Positions 16,717-25,526 are shown, counted from the stretch's first letter. The stretch is DNA of 64,000 bases from Hymenobacter negativus (GCF_017571495.1 NZ_JAGETZ010000004.1:1-64000), one strand, 5' to 3'. Notes: generated from the letters alone by a model not told the origin. A program made the numbers and translations.

Positions 16717-17085
16717 ATGCAACCTAAAAGCCAAGGATTCCAATACTGGGGGTACTTGCTGGTGGGCGCACTGGCTTTCGCAGCGTTCTACTTTATCAAG
16801 AACATGGGGCAGCAAACGGTACTGAAAGCGGTGCTGGGGGAACCGGGTAACATCATTAATGAAGCTATGAATTCGGCCCGGGTTTCTCCCAGAATAACCA
16901 GTAGAACAGGCACAATAACCGCCAAAAATTTCAAGGTCGAGGACATGAGCGCGACGAAAGACACTCTCATTTTCCGCTTTTTATTAGATGGTGAGCAAGC
17001 CGACGCAGCCATAAAAATCTGGACTACCAAACGGCCGTCCGGCAAGTGGGAAATCGTGAAAAGCGATACCCTCTACACCAATTAA
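16717..17085 (+). CDS. Small single-pass membrane protein, possibly Coa1-like
   Basis: A 122-residue protein with one N-terminal transmembrane segment (YLLVGALAFAAFYFIKN). A soluble domain follows with a VLKAVLGEPGNI helix-turn and strands ending in GKWEIVKSDTLY. The layout resembles cytochrome-oxidase assembly factor 1 (Coa1)-type small domains, but the match is weak. It sits in sense orientation between carA and carB, like the other small genes inserted into this cluster. Confidence 0.5.
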   Translation: MQPKSQGFQYWGYLLVGALAFAAFYFIKNMGQQTVLKAVLGEPGNIINEAMNSARVSPRITSRTGTITAKNFKVEDMSATKDTLIFRFLLDGEQADAAIKIWTTKRPSGKWEIVKSDTLYTN

Positions 17086-17181
17086 ATTCTGGTCTGCTAC
17101 GCAAGCACTAAGCTTCTGCAGGCCCTGCACGACTGCCTTTTAACACGGCCATACCAAACGGTCTGTTACCTAATCCTTAGA

Positions 17182-20100
17182 ATGAACAAACCCAACAAAG
17201 TTCTCATCCTCGGTTCCGGCGCGCTTAAAATTGGCGAGGCCGGCGAGTTCGATTATTCCGGCTCCCAGGCCCTCAAGGCGCTGAAAGAGGAAGGTATTCG
17301 CACCATCCTCATCAACCCCAACATTGCCACCGTGCAAACGTCGGACAACATTGCCGACGATGTGTATTTCTTGCCCGTGACGCCCTTCTTCGTGGAGGAA
17401 GTCATCAAAAAGGAGCAGCCCGATGGCATCCTGGTGGCCTTTGGTGGCCAGACGGCGCTGAACTGCGCCGTGGCCCTGTACCGCGGCGGCGTGTTTGAAA
17501 AATACGGCGTGAAGGTGCTGGGCACGCCAGTGCAGAGCATCATCGACACCGAGGACCGGGATATTTTCAAGGACAAGCTCGACCAGATTGGCGTGTTTAC
17601 GGCCCGTAGCGTGGCCGTGACGACGATGGAGGACGCCCTGGCGGCCGGCGAGAAAATCGGCTTTCCCATCATCGTGCGGGCGGCGTTTGCGCTGGGCGGC
17701 CTGGGCAGCGGCTTCGCCAACAACATGGACGAGCTGCGGACCCTGGCCCAAAAATCCTTCACCACGTCCGACCAGATTCTAGTGGAAGAATCCTTGAAGG
17801 GCTGGAAGGAAGTGGAGTACGAAGTGGTGCGCGACCAGTACGATAACTGCATCACGGTCTGCAACATGGAAAACTTCGACCCCATCGGCATTCACACCGG
17901 CGAGAGCATCGTGGTAGCTCCGTCGCAGACGCTCAGCAACCGCGAATACCACAAGCTGCGCAGCATCGGCATCAAGACCATTCGCCACCTGGGCATCGTG
18001 GGCGAGTGCAACATTCAGTACGCCCTCGACCCCGTTTCGGAGGATTACCGCGTGATTGAGGTGAACGCGCGCCTCTCCCGTTCCTCGGCGCTGGCCTCAA
18101 AAGCTACGGGCTACCCGCTGGCGTTTGTGGCGGCCAAGCTGAGTTTGGGCTACTCGTTATCGGAGCTGAAAAACAGCGTGACGCAGACCACGTCGGCCTT
18201 TTTCGAGCCGGCGCTGGACTACGTGGTGGTGAAGCTACCACGCTGGGACCTGGGCAAATTCGAGGGCGTGAACCGGCAGATTGGCAGCGCCATGAAGAGT
18301 GTGGGCGAGGTGATGGCCATTGGCAAATCATTCGAGGAAGCCATTCAGAAAGGCCTGCGGATGCTGGACACCGGCAAGCGCGGCTTCGTGGCCAACAAGC
18401 CCGAAACCGTGGACACCACCACCATCGACCAGCTGCTGAGCGAGCCTAACGAGGAACGTATTTTCGCCATCAACCTGGCATTCGAGGCCGGTTACACGCT
18501 GGACCAAGTCCACGAGCTGACCAAGATTGACCACTGGTTTTTGCAGCGCCTGTCCACCATTTTCCGGCTCGGCAACCAGCTCGCCGAAGGCCGTGCCAAC
18601 GGCCTGGATGGTTTAGAAACCAGCCTGCTGCGCGAGGTAAAAAAAGCCGGTTTCTCGGACCAGCAGATTGCCGTGAAGCTGCTCGGCGAAGGCGACGCCA
18701 TGCACGGCACCAAAGCCGACGAGCTGCTGGTGCGCGCCCGCCGCAAGGCCTTGGGCGTGCTGCCGGTCATCAAGCAGATTGACACGCTGGCGGCCGAATT
18801 CCCGGCCAAAACCAACTACCTCTACAGCACCTACCACGGCACCGAAAACGACCTGGAGCCCGAAACCGATAAATCGGTGGTGGTGCTGGGCTCGGGTGTG
18901 TACCGCATCGGCTCGTCGGTCGAGTTTGACTGGTGCGGCGTGAACGCCGTGCAAACCGCCGCCGAGGAAGGCTACAAAACCATCATCATCAACTACAACC
19001 CCGAAACCGTATCGACCGACTACGACGTTTCGGACCGGCTGTATTTCGAGGAGCTGAGCTTCGAGCGGGTGATGGACATCCTGGATTTTGAGCAGCCGGA
19101 GGGCGTGATTCTCTCCACCGGCGGCCAGATTCCCAACAACCTTGCCACCCGTCTGGCCGAGGCCAAAGCCCCCATCCTGGGCACGGCCCCGGCCCGCATC
19201 GACGAGGCCGAAAACCGCCACAAGTTCTCCAGCATCATGGACGAACTGGGCATCGCGCAGCCGCGCTGGAAGGAACTGACCTCACTGGAAGCCATGAATG
19301 AGTTCGTGCGCGAAGTCGGCTTCCCGGTGCTCATCCGGCCGAGCTACGTGCTATCGGGCGCCGCCATGAACGTGGTCTCTAACAATTTCGAGCTAGAAGC
19401 CTTCCTGCAAACCGCTGTGGAAGTAAGCTCCGAATACCCGGTGGTGGTATCGGAATTCATCCAGGAAGCCAAAGAAATCGAGCTCGACGCGGTGGCCGAC
19501 CACGGCGAAATCGTGAGCTATGCCATCTCGGAGCACGTGGAATTTGCCGGCGTGCACTCCGGTGATGCTACCATGTACTACCCGCCCCAACGGGTGTACG
19601 TGGGCACTATCCGCAAGCTGAAAATCATCGCCGAAAAAATTGCCAAGCGCTACGAAATCAGCGGCCCGCTCAACATCCAGTTCCTGGAGAAAAACGGCGA
19701 AATCCGGGTGATTGAGTGCAACATCCGCGCCTCGCGCAGCTACCCGTTCGTGTCGAAAGTATCGGGCAACAACCTCATCAAAAAGGCGACCCAGGTACTG
19801 CTCGGCAAGAAGGTAGAACGCGACGAAAGCGAGCGGGTCTACGACCTGCCCTTCGTGGGCGTGAAGGCCCCGCAGTTCTCCTTTACCCGCCTGCCCGGCG
19901 CCGACCCGGTGCTGCGCGTCGACATGGTGAGCACCGGCGAAGTAGGCTGCCTGGGCGACACCGCTGAGGAAGCCCTGCTGAAATCGATGCTGAGCGTGGG
20001 CTACAAAATCCCGCAGAAATCGGTGCTCATTTCCGGCGGTCCCATCATCTCCAAAGTGGCCCTGCTCGCGCCCGCCGCGCTGCTCATCAAAAAGGGCTAC

Positions 20101-20424
20101 ACCGTGTACGCCACCCAGGGCACGCACCGCTTCTTCGCCGAAAATGGCATTCCCAGCAGCCTGCTCTTCTGGCCCGATGAACTGCAGGAGCCGAATGTAC
20201 TGACGTACCTGAAAGAAAAGAAAATCGACCTAGTCATTAACATACCCAAAAACCTGTCAAAAGGCGAGTTGGATAATGACTACAAAATCCGCCGCACCGC
20301 CGTCGATTTTGGCGTGGGCTTGCTGACCAATGCACGGCTGGCGAAGGCATTTATTCAGGCCTTCTGCTCGCTGGAAATGAAAGACTTGAAGATTAAGAGC
20401 TGGAACGAGTATAAGGCCATGTAA
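17182..20424 (+). CDS. carB: Carbamoyl-phosphate synthase large subunit
   Basis: Makes carbamoyl phosphate from bicarbonate, ammonia and two ATP for arginine and pyrimidines. The 1080-residue protein has the expected duplicated ATP-grasp layout. The first half shows LILGSGALKIGEAGEFDYSG, FGGQTALNCAVAL and EVNARLSRSSALASKATGYP. The second half shows VVLGSGVYRIGSSVEFDW, STGGQIPNNLA and ECNIRASRSYPFVSKVSG. The C-terminal allosteric domain follows (SVLISGGPIISK onward). Length is close to the usual 1070-1075. Its stop codon overlaps a perfect 46-bp palindromic terminator. Confidence 0.97.
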   Translation: MNKPNKVLILGSGALKIGEAGEFDYSGSQALKALKEEGIRTILINPNIATVQTSDNIADDVYFLPVTPFFVEEVIKKEQPDGILVAFGGQTALNCAVALYRGGVFEKYGVKVLGTPVQSIIDTEDRDIFKDKLDQIGVFTARSVAVTTMEDALAAGEKIGFPIIVRAAFALGGLGSGFANNMDELRTLAQKSFTTSDQILVEESLKGWKEVEYEVVRDQYDNCITVCNMENFDPIGIHTGESIVVAPSQTLSNREYHKLRSIGIKTIRHLGIVGECNIQYALDPVSEDYRVIEVNARLSRSSALASKATGYPLAFVAAKLSLGYSLSELKNSVTQTTSAFFEPALDYVVVKLPRWDLGKFEGVNRQIGSAMKSVGEVMAIGKSFEEAIQKGLRMLDTGKRGFVANKPETVDTTTIDQLLSEPNEERIFAINLAFEAGYTLDQVHELTKIDHWFLQRLSTIFRLGNQLAEGRANGLDGLETSLLREVKKAGFSDQQIAVKLLGEGDAMHGTKADELLVRARRKALGVLPVIKQIDTLAAEFPAKTNYLYSTYHGTENDLEPETDKSVVVLGSGVYRIGSSVEFDWCGVNAVQTAAEEGYKTIIINYNPETVSTDYDVSDRLYFEELSFERVMDILDFEQPEGVILSTGGQIPNNLATRLAEAKAPILGTAPARIDEAENRHKFSSIMDELGIAQPRWKELTSLEAMNEFVREVGFPVLIRPSYVLSGAAMNVVSNNFELEAFLQTAVEVSSEYPVVVSEFIQEAKEIELDAVADHGEIVSYAISEHVEFAGVHSGDATMYYPPQRVYVGTIRKLKIIAEKIAKRYEISGPLNIQFLEKNGEIRVIECNIRASRSYPFVSKVSGNNLIKKATQVLLGKKVERDESERVYDLPFVGVKAPQFSFTRLPGADPVLRVDMVSTGEVGCLGDTAEEALLKSMLSVGYKIPQKSVLISGGPIISKVALLAPAALLIKKGYTVYATQGTHRFFAENGIPSSLLFWPDELQEPNVLTYLKEKKIDLVINIPKNLSKGELDNDYKIRRTAVDFGVGLLTNARLAKAFIQAFCSLEMKDLKIKSWNEYKAM

Positions 20425-20468
20425 AAAGCAAAAGAGGCATCTGAATTCAGATGCCTCTTTTGCTTTTT
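20423..20468. terminator. Bidirectional terminator after carB
   Basis: A 46-bp perfect palindrome built on AGAGGCATCTGAATTCAG with A and T tracts at its ends. It starts within the carB stop codon and also lies 22 bp beyond the convergent SMI1/KNR4 gene stop. Confidence 0.85.
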
Positions 20469-20490
20469 AGCGCTCTACAATCTGATTAAT

Positions 20491-21612
20491 TCATTCCTGA
20501 TTACCGGACTGCTTTTCGGCTATTTTTTGAATGATATAAATAGCCTGTTTATTCAGTCGTGAATCAGAATGATTTATAAAAGGCATTATTAACGGCGTCA
20601 AATCGGTAGCACAGATTTTGGCCAGATAGGAAGCAAAATCAAACAATTCAGGGTCGGGATTGGCGGTGGTAAAAACTGTCCTTATTTCGGGCACCCAGTC
20701 CTCGGCATGCTCCTTAGCATACCAATAAACATACTTTGCAACGTTTAAAGGATTAGTAGGCCAAAGCGCTTGCAAAAATGGCCGAGCGCGGGAATAATCA
20801 AACTGGGTGAGGCACTGTATGGCTTGCAGACGCAATGTTGGGTCGGGACTGGCAGCAGTTTGGCTTAGCTGGTTGAGTGTGTCTGAACTCACGGATGGCA
20901 AACGGGTTAGGCCCAGCAGGAACTCACGTTGCTGCTTAAATTCGGTTGCGGTCTGGAATCCTGTCATTAATTCGTCTTCAGTTCCGCCTCTTCGGTAGCC
21001 GAACCAACCGGCCCGTTCGCCCATTAAAGTGCCATCCAATACTTCATCGAGCCACCGCTCGTACCAGTCCAGAAAATTGCTTTCATAAGCAAACTTGGGC
21101 AGGTTCCGCTCTTCGTCCAGATTCACTACTCGGCCGCAATATTCACCGCTTACAACCAGCGCATGATAACAGGTGCAGCCCTGTGTGCCCAAAGCCAGCA
21201 GGCCCGCAAATAGCGCATCGATTTCCTTTTCGAAGTCGGTATCGCTCATGTCGTCTAGCTCGAATGGCAGCGTCAAGGCTGCCCATTCGTCCTCGCTCAT
21301 GTCGGGCTTCCACTGGCTTGGCTGCCGCAGGGCCTGTGGGTCAGTAAAAAAATCAGCAGCGTGTTGCCGGGGGTCGTACAATCCGTAAAATGGGCCCGCG
21401 CCAGGGCCTATTTCCTGCATGAAAAGCCGGTAGTCGTCCGGCAGGCGGATACCGTAGCGCTGCTCCAGAACCAGCAAGTCGTTAGTGGGAACAGGGCTCG
21501 CTATCCGGTACTTATGCCCGTCGGCTCCAAACACTTTGTAGTTTGGGTCAGCTGCCTGCGCCTGAGGGAGCTTGTTTTTGATGCGCGCAATTTGGGCGTG
21601 GTAGTCGGACAT
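20491..21612 (-). CDS. SMI1/KNR4 (SUKH) family protein with HEAT-like C-terminus
   Basis: A 373-residue protein. Residues about 35-190 match the SMI1/KNR4 (SUKH) fold: LLVLEQRYGIRLPDDYRLFMQEIGPGAGPFYGLY, then CTCYHALVVSGEYCGRVVNLD and FLDWYERWLDEVL. SUKH proteins are frequently immunity proteins against polymorphic toxins. The C-terminal third (LNQLSQTAASPDPTLRLQAIQCL... RLNKQAIYIIQKIA) looks like HEAT-type helical repeats. No toxin gene lies beside it, so it may be an orphan immunity or regulatory protein. Convergent with carB. Confidence 0.82.
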   Translation of the reverse strand: MSDYHAQIARIKNKLPQAQAADPNYKVFGADGHKYRIASPVPTNDLLVLEQRYGIRLPDDYRLFMQEIGPGAGPFYGLYDPRQHAADFFTDPQALRQPSQWKPDMSEDEWAALTLPFELDDMSDTDFEKEIDALFAGLLALGTQGCTCYHALVVSGEYCGRVVNLDEERNLPKFAYESNFLDWYERWLDEVLDGTLMGERAGWFGYRRGGTEDELMTGFQTATEFKQQREFLLGLTRLPSVSSDTLNQLSQTAASPDPTLRLQAIQCLTQFDYSRARPFLQALWPTNPLNVAKYVYWYAKEHAEDWVPEIRTVFTTANPDPELFDFASYLAKICATDLTPLIMPFINHSDSRLNKQAIYIIQKIAEKQSGNQE

Positions 21613-21671
21613 AAATATTTACCTAAGTTGACCGAATAATTACCAAGCAGTTAGGTTCCGCTTCTTCTTAT

Positions 21672-22379
21672 TTAGCGCGGTGCAAAGCCCTTGGCAGTGG
21701 GCCGCACCTTCGTCATATCGAAGCCATACTGCTTGCTAAACAGTTGACCAGTACTGGTGCGAAACGCTGCTTCGTTGTTGTTTTTGATACTTTGCTGCCA
21801 AGTGGCGGTGAGTAGCACGGTTTGGAGCTTCATTTCCTCGCCCAACTTGGCGACGGCCGTGGGAGACGCAAGCTGCGAATTACTAGCCAACATGCCTGCT
21901 ATTTGTGTGCGCACCCCCTGGGCCATACTGGGCGTGATGGCATTATCGTCATGAACGCCGTTCATAATTAGGTAGCCCGTTATCAGATAGCTAGCTAGAG
22001 CAGCAGCAGCGTCGTTTTCGGGCAGCGACGTGCCCTGCACGATACTGCGGTATATCGTGGAATAATCGACCTTACCTGTTGCCAATGAATTGGCGGCCGC
22101 TGGATTATTTGGTTTGAGGCGGGCCGCTAGCTGTTGCACGGTTTGCTGGCGGAGAACTGCCGTGGGCGTGTAAGCAAACCGTTTGGTGGCGACAGCGCTG
22201 GTAGCAGGCCGGCTTGTCGTATTGCTGCGCTTGATGGCGTTCACCATCGTGGCCGTGAGGACAGCTTGAACAGTTGCGTCGCTGAACGTTTGCAAATCGA
22301 CCTGAGCGTGGGCAGTCAGCTGAGAGGCCGTAAGCAGTCCGGTCAACAACAGGCTATTCCAGGAAAACAGGGCAGACAT
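21672..22379 (-). CDS. Secreted protein of unknown function (DUF6683-like)
   Basis: A 235-residue exported protein. Starting at 22379 gives a clean signal peptide (MSALFSWNSLLLTGLLTASQ with an AHA cleavage site). The longer frame to 22568 only adds unrelated sequence. The mature part is helical: KRFAYTPTAVLRQQTVQQLAARL, DAAAALASYLITGYLIMNG and a C-terminal FSKQYGFDMTKVRPTAKGF. This resembles the DUF6683 group as I recall it, with modest certainty. It is divergent from argF'. Confidence 0.6.
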   Translation of the reverse strand: MSALFSWNSLLLTGLLTASQLTAHAQVDLQTFSDATVQAVLTATMVNAIKRSNTTSRPATSAVATKRFAYTPTAVLRQQTVQQLAARLKPNNPAAANSLATGKVDYSTIYRSIVQGTSLPENDAAAALASYLITGYLIMNGVHDDNAITPSMAQGVRTQIAGMLASNSQLASPTAVAKLGEEMKLQTVLLTATWQQSIKNNNEAAFRTSTGQLFSKQYGFDMTKVRPTAKGFAPR

Positions 22380-22501
22380 AAAAAGATGGTATTTGAGTTG
22401 AAGCAACTTACAGGGTACGGAGCGTACATCTGCTTGGTTGAAATCAGCTGTTTGGGTAGTGGCAGCATGTTGCCATGACGCATTTGGTCCAGGATAATGG
22501 C

Positions 22502-22532
22502 TTATTGCCTCCTCGTGCCCGCAGTACCTTTG
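22502..22532 (+). promoter_or_regulatory. argF' promoter
   Basis: TACCTTTG at 22525-22532 is a full TAnnTTTG match. TTATTG at 22502-22507 is the best upstream box (17-bp spacer). It lies 86 bp before the argF' ATG, which supports the start at 22619 rather than any start upstream. Confidence 0.55.
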
Positions 22533-22618
22533 AGAGAAAGTCGACGCAGCCGGTGCTATTGCTGACACGCATGCAGCACAAGCGCCCGATTAAAAACAAA
22601 CCATTACACTGGTTATTC

Positions 22619-23563
22619 ATGAAAAACTTCACCTCCTTCGCCGATGCCGGCGACTACCACGCCCTGCTAAAGCAAGCGCTGGAAATCAAAGCCAACCCCT
22701 ACGGCTACCAGCACATCGGGCGCAACAAAACCGTCGGCCTCATCTTCTTCAACCCCAGCCTGCGCACCCGCCTCAGCTCGGTCAAAGCAGCCTACAACCT
22801 CGGCGCGCAAGCCTGGGTACTGAACGCCGGCGCCGACTCCTGGACCCTGGAAATGGCCGATGGCGCGGTGATGAACGGCGGCACGCAGGAGCACATCAAG
22901 GACGCCATTGCGGTGATGAGCCAGTACTGCGACGTGCTGGGCGTGCGCACCTTCCCTACCCTCAAAGACAAGGCCGAGGACTACGGCGAGGTCGTGTTCA
23001 ACAAGATTCTGCAATACGCCACCGTGCCCGTCATCAGCCTTGAAAGCGCCACCCTGCACCCCTTACAGTCCTTCGCCGACCTGATTACCGTAGCCGAAAC
23101 CAAGAAAAAAAAGCAAGTAAAAGTGGTGCTCACCTGGGCCCCGCACGTGCGTGCCCTGCCCCAGTGCGTACCCAACTCTTTCTGCGACTGGTTTTCAGAA
23201 ATTGACTGGGTCGATTTCGTCATCACACACCCCGAGGGCTACGAGTTGGACCCCAAATTCACCAAAGGCGCCCGCATCGAGTACGACCAGCGCAAAGCGT
23301 TGGAAGGCGCCGACTACGTGCAAGCCAAAAACTGGAGCAGTTACCGCGACTACGGCCAGGTGCTGCAAAACGACCCCGCTTGGATGCTCACCCCCGAACA
23401 TATGGCCCTAACCAGCAACGCCAAGTTCCTGCACTGCCTGCCCGTGCGCCGCAACGTGGAAGTGTCCGATGCCGTGCTCGACGCGCCCGGCTCGCTCATC
23501 ATCCAGGAAGCCGGCAACCGCACCATCTCCATGCAAACCGTACTGCATGAGCTGCTGAAGTAG
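22619..23563 (+). CDS. argF': N-acylornithine carbamoyltransferase (succinyl/acetyl-ornithine transcarbamylase)
   Basis: Transfers carbamoyl from carbamoyl phosphate to N-acetyl- or N-succinylornithine. The 314-residue protein has the carbamoyl-phosphate motif FFNPSLRTR at residues 43-51, HPLQSFADL, and the C-terminal HCLPVRRNVEVSDAV. The shape and LSSVKAAYNLG segment match the Bacteroidota SOTCase/AOTCase branch rather than ordinary OTCase. Residue 90 lies in NGGTQEHIKD and is Gln. I recall Pro90 in the Bacteroides fragilis succinyl enzyme and Glu at the equivalent site in the Xanthomonas acetyl enzyme, so the acyl group is not predictable here. It completes the arg cluster after a two-gene minus-strand interruption. 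Confidence 0.93.
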   Translation: MKNFTSFADAGDYHALLKQALEIKANPYGYQHIGRNKTVGLIFFNPSLRTRLSSVKAAYNLGAQAWVLNAGADSWTLEMADGAVMNGGTQEHIKDAIAVMSQYCDVLGVRTFPTLKDKAEDYGEVVFNKILQYATVPVISLESATLHPLQSFADLITVAETKKKKQVKVVLTWAPHVRALPQCVPNSFCDWFSEIDWVDFVITHPEGYELDPKFTKGARIEYDQRKALEGADYVQAKNWSSYRDYGQVLQNDPAWMLTPEHMALTSNAKFLHCLPVRRNVEVSDAVLDAPGSLIIQEAGNRTISMQTVLHELLK

Positions 23564-23582
23564 CAAGGAGCAGTAAGTATTA

Positions 23583-23615
23583 AGGCCTCGCAGCATAGGG
23601 TTCTGCGGGGCCTTT
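23583..23615 (+). terminator. Terminator of argF'
   Basis: GGCCTCGCAG pairs with CTGCGGGGCC (one G-T pair), followed by TTT, 20 bp after the argF' stop. Confidence 0.65.
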
Positions 23616-23684
23616 GTGCGTTTAGCATCGTTTGAAAGAAGCTAAGCCAGTATTTGGCAGCAGCTAAACCAATAGGAACCAACG

Positions 23685-23720
23685 AAAAAGCCCCATCCTG
23701 TTTCCAGAATGGGGCTTTTT
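23685..23720 (-). terminator. Terminator of tRNA-Lys
   Basis: AAAAAGCCCCAT and ATGGGGCTTTTT form a 12-bp stem with T/A tracts on both sides, starting 5 bp after the 3' end of the tRNA. It could work in both directions. Confidence 0.8.
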
Positions 23721-23724
23721 GCTG

Positions 23725-23797
23725 TGATCCCGCTGGGATTCGAACCCAGGACCCGTACATTAAAAGTGTACTGCTCTACCAGCTGAGCTACAGAATC
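23725..23797 (-). tRNA. tRNA-Lys (anticodon UUU)
   Basis: Read on the minus strand the 73-nt gene folds as a complete cloverleaf. The acceptor is GATTCTG/CGGGATC with A discriminator, the D-arm is in TAGCTCAGCTGGTAGAGCA, the anticodon arm is GTACA-CTTTTAA-TGTAC with anticodon TTT, and the T-arm is CTGGG-TTCGAAT-CCCAG. CCA is not encoded. A matching promoter lies at 23840-23870 and a terminator follows directly. Confidence 0.97.
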
Positions 23798-23839
23798 GGT
23801 ACCTTGCACCTTGGAAGGGCGTTTCCTTCTTTGGTGGCA

Positions 23840-23870
23840 CAAAAGTACTATAGCCTTTCGAACTACACAA
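23840..23870 (-). promoter_or_regulatory. tRNA-Lys promoter
   Basis: On the minus strand TTG (23870-23868), a 20-bp spacer and TACTTTTG (23847-23840) match the Bacteroidota consensus, with the same spacing as the arg operon promoter. Confidence 0.65.
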
Positions 23871-23903
23871 CACTGGCTTCAAAAAAAAGTCTGTTTCCTT
23901 ACT

Positions 23904-24641
23904 GTGCGAACCCTTTTTCTCTTCTTAATCTTCTTGCCTCTCTGGGGCTTGAGTGCAAATTCCCCGGCTAAAAAAAAATTCTCTTTGCCAGTTGCAGCGC
24001 CTGCTGCAAACCTAGGGCGGGCCGATTCTTTGTTTGTGGCCGGGCAATATGCGGCAGCTTTTCCTGATTATCGGCGGCAGGTATGGGAGCAACGGCGTGC
24101 TTCGCCCGAATTATTACTCAAAATGGCCTACGCCCAGCAGCAGTTGGAACACTACCCGGCAGCGCTGCTCTACCTCAGCATGGCGCAGGCCAGGCAGCCG
24201 CGGGTGCGTACGTGGCGGCAGCTAGCTGGCTTGGCTACGCAACACCGGCTGGTAGGCTACCCTACTACCTGGCAACAGGAACTGCGTGTGCAGGTGCAGC
24301 GGTATTTCTATTCGGGCTTGCAGGTGCTGCTGGCAGGAGCAGTGGTGGGCGCCATGTGGCTGCTGTGGCGCCGGAGCCCCCGCGGAGCGTGGGTGGGCTA
24401 TCTGGCGTACGTGGCGCTGCTTGGGACCTACCTGCACTTCCTGCGCCCGGTCCCGGCCGGGTTGGTGGCGCGCTCGGGAGCAGTGCTGATGGACGGCCCT
24501 GGCGCGGGGGCAGCTTGGCTAAGCACAGCCGCCATGGGCGACCGCCTACCCGTGCTGGGACGGCAGGACATTTGGTACCGAGTGCAGTGGCAGCAGCGCG
24601 AAGCATTTGTGCGGGCCACCGACCTGCTGGTGGTGGAATAG
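23904..24641 (+). CDS. TPR-like, membrane-anchored SH3-domain protein
   Basis: A 245-residue protein. GTG at 23904 is preferred because it opens directly into a signal-like segment (RTLFLFLIFLPLWGLSA) and clears the divergent tRNA promoter. The order is: signal or anchor; tetratricopeptide-like helices (ADSLFVAGQYAAAFPDYRRQV... LLKMAYAQQQLEHYPAALLYL); two transmembrane helices (GLQVLLAGAVVGAMWLLWR and VGYLAYVALLGTYLHF); and a C-terminal bacterial SH3-like domain (SGAVLMDGPG... WYRVQWQQREAFVRATDLLVV). The layout resembles BatE-type proteins of Bacteroidota, but no other bat genes are nearby. Confidence 0.7.
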   Translation: MRTLFLFLIFLPLWGLSANSPAKKKFSLPVAAPAANLGRADSLFVAGQYAAAFPDYRRQVWEQRRASPELLLKMAYAQQQLEHYPAALLYLSMAQARQPRVRTWRQLAGLATQHRLVGYPTTWQQELRVQVQRYFYSGLQVLLAGAVVGAMWLLWRRSPRGAWVGYLAYVALLGTYLHFLRPVPAGLVARSGAVLMDGPGAGAAWLSTAAMGDRLPVLGRQDIWYRVQWQQREAFVRATDLLVVE

Positions 24642-24688
24642 TACCCGGTAAAAACCAGCCGCAGATGGTGTGGTTGGCCCGGAGCTGG

Positions 24689-24696
24689 TACTTTTG
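24689..24696 (+). promoter_or_regulatory. -7 box of the MOSC gene
   Basis: TACTTTTG matches TAnnTTTG and ends 5 bp before the ATG at 24702, the same geometry as argH. A leaderless transcript is possible. The upstream TTG at 24674 is too close to be ideal. Confidence 0.45.
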
Positions 24697-24701
24697 TGGT
24701 T

Positions 24702-25526
24702 ATGTCTGCGTCCCTAACTCTCACTGGCCTGTATATCTATCCTGTTAAATCTCTCGGAGGGTATGCCGTGGCGGAAGCCGACGTGACGGCCAGGGGCCTG
24801 CGTCACGACCGCCGCTGGCTGCTGGTTGACGAGCGCAACCGCTTCATGACGCAACGCCAGCACCCCGAGCTGGCCCTGCTGACGGTGGCCCCGGCTTATA
24901 ATGGCTTCCTGATTTCGCACCGCCAACGGCCTGAACTGCTGCCGCTCTTTATTCCCTTCGAAGCCACGCCGAATAAAACGCTGTTTGTGACAGTGTGGGA
25001 TGATATTTTGTGGGCCTGGCGCGGCGCGAAGGAAGCCGATGCATGGTTTGCGGAGGCGCTGGACCGGTCGTGCCGCCTCGTGTATATGTCGGACATGGTG
25101 CGCCGCGACGTGGAGCCCGAACTCAATCCTGAAGGCCAGCTGGTGAGCTTTGCCGACGGCTACCCATTTCTGGTGGCCGGTGAGGCCGCGCTGGCGGATT
25201 TGAATACCCGCTTGGCCCAGCCCGTGCCCATGGACCGCTTCCGTCCCAACTTGGTTTTTGGGGGCGGCGAGGCGTATGAGGACGACAATTGGGAGCAGTT
25301 TCAGATTGGTGAAACAATGTTTCGGGCGGTGCGGGGCTGCGGGCGGTGCGTGCTCACCACCATCGACCAGCAAACCGCGACCAAAAGCCCGGTGGGCGAC
25401 CCACTACGCACCCTGGCCACCTACCGCAAGGCCGAAAACAGTACGCTTTTCGGCCAGAACGTGACCGGGCCGGGCCGGGGTCGTCTGCGTGTGGGGGATG
25501 CACTGACCGTCGTGAGTCGGAAGTAG
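24702..25526 (+). CDS. MOSC-domain molybdenum-sulfur protein (mARC-like)
   Basis: A 274-residue protein with the MOSC N-terminal beta-barrel domain (LTLTGLYIYPVKSLGGYAV, ARGLRHDRRWLLVDERNRFMTQRQHPELAL). The C-terminal MOSC domain contains RFRPNLVFGGGEAYEDDNW and the conserved cysteine in GCGRCVLTTID. The YKAENSTLFGQN-like end is as in bacterial mARC/YcbX relatives. These bind molybdenum cofactor and reduce N-hydroxylated compounds or traffic sulfur. The ATG at 24702 is chosen over a GTG at 24696 that overlaps the promoter box. Confidence 0.85.
   Translation: MSASLTLTGLYIYPVKSLGGYAVAEADVTARGLRHDRRWLLVDERNRFMTQRQHPELALLTVAPAYNGFLISHRQRPELLPLFIPFEATPNKTLFVTVWDDILWAWRGAKEADAWFAEALDRSCRLVYMSDMVRRDVEPELNPEGQLVSFADGYPFLVAGEAALADLNTRLAQPVPMDRFRPNLVFGGGEAYEDDNWEQFQIGETMFRAVRGCGRCVLTTIDQQTATKSPVGDPLRTLATYRKAENSTLFGQNVTGPGRGRLRVGDALTVVSRK

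Noticed and set aside
23811-23903. Upstream extension of the TPR/SH3 gene to 23811
   Set aside because: It would overlap the tRNA-Lys promoter and place a charged segment before the signal-like helix; GTG at 23904 is better.
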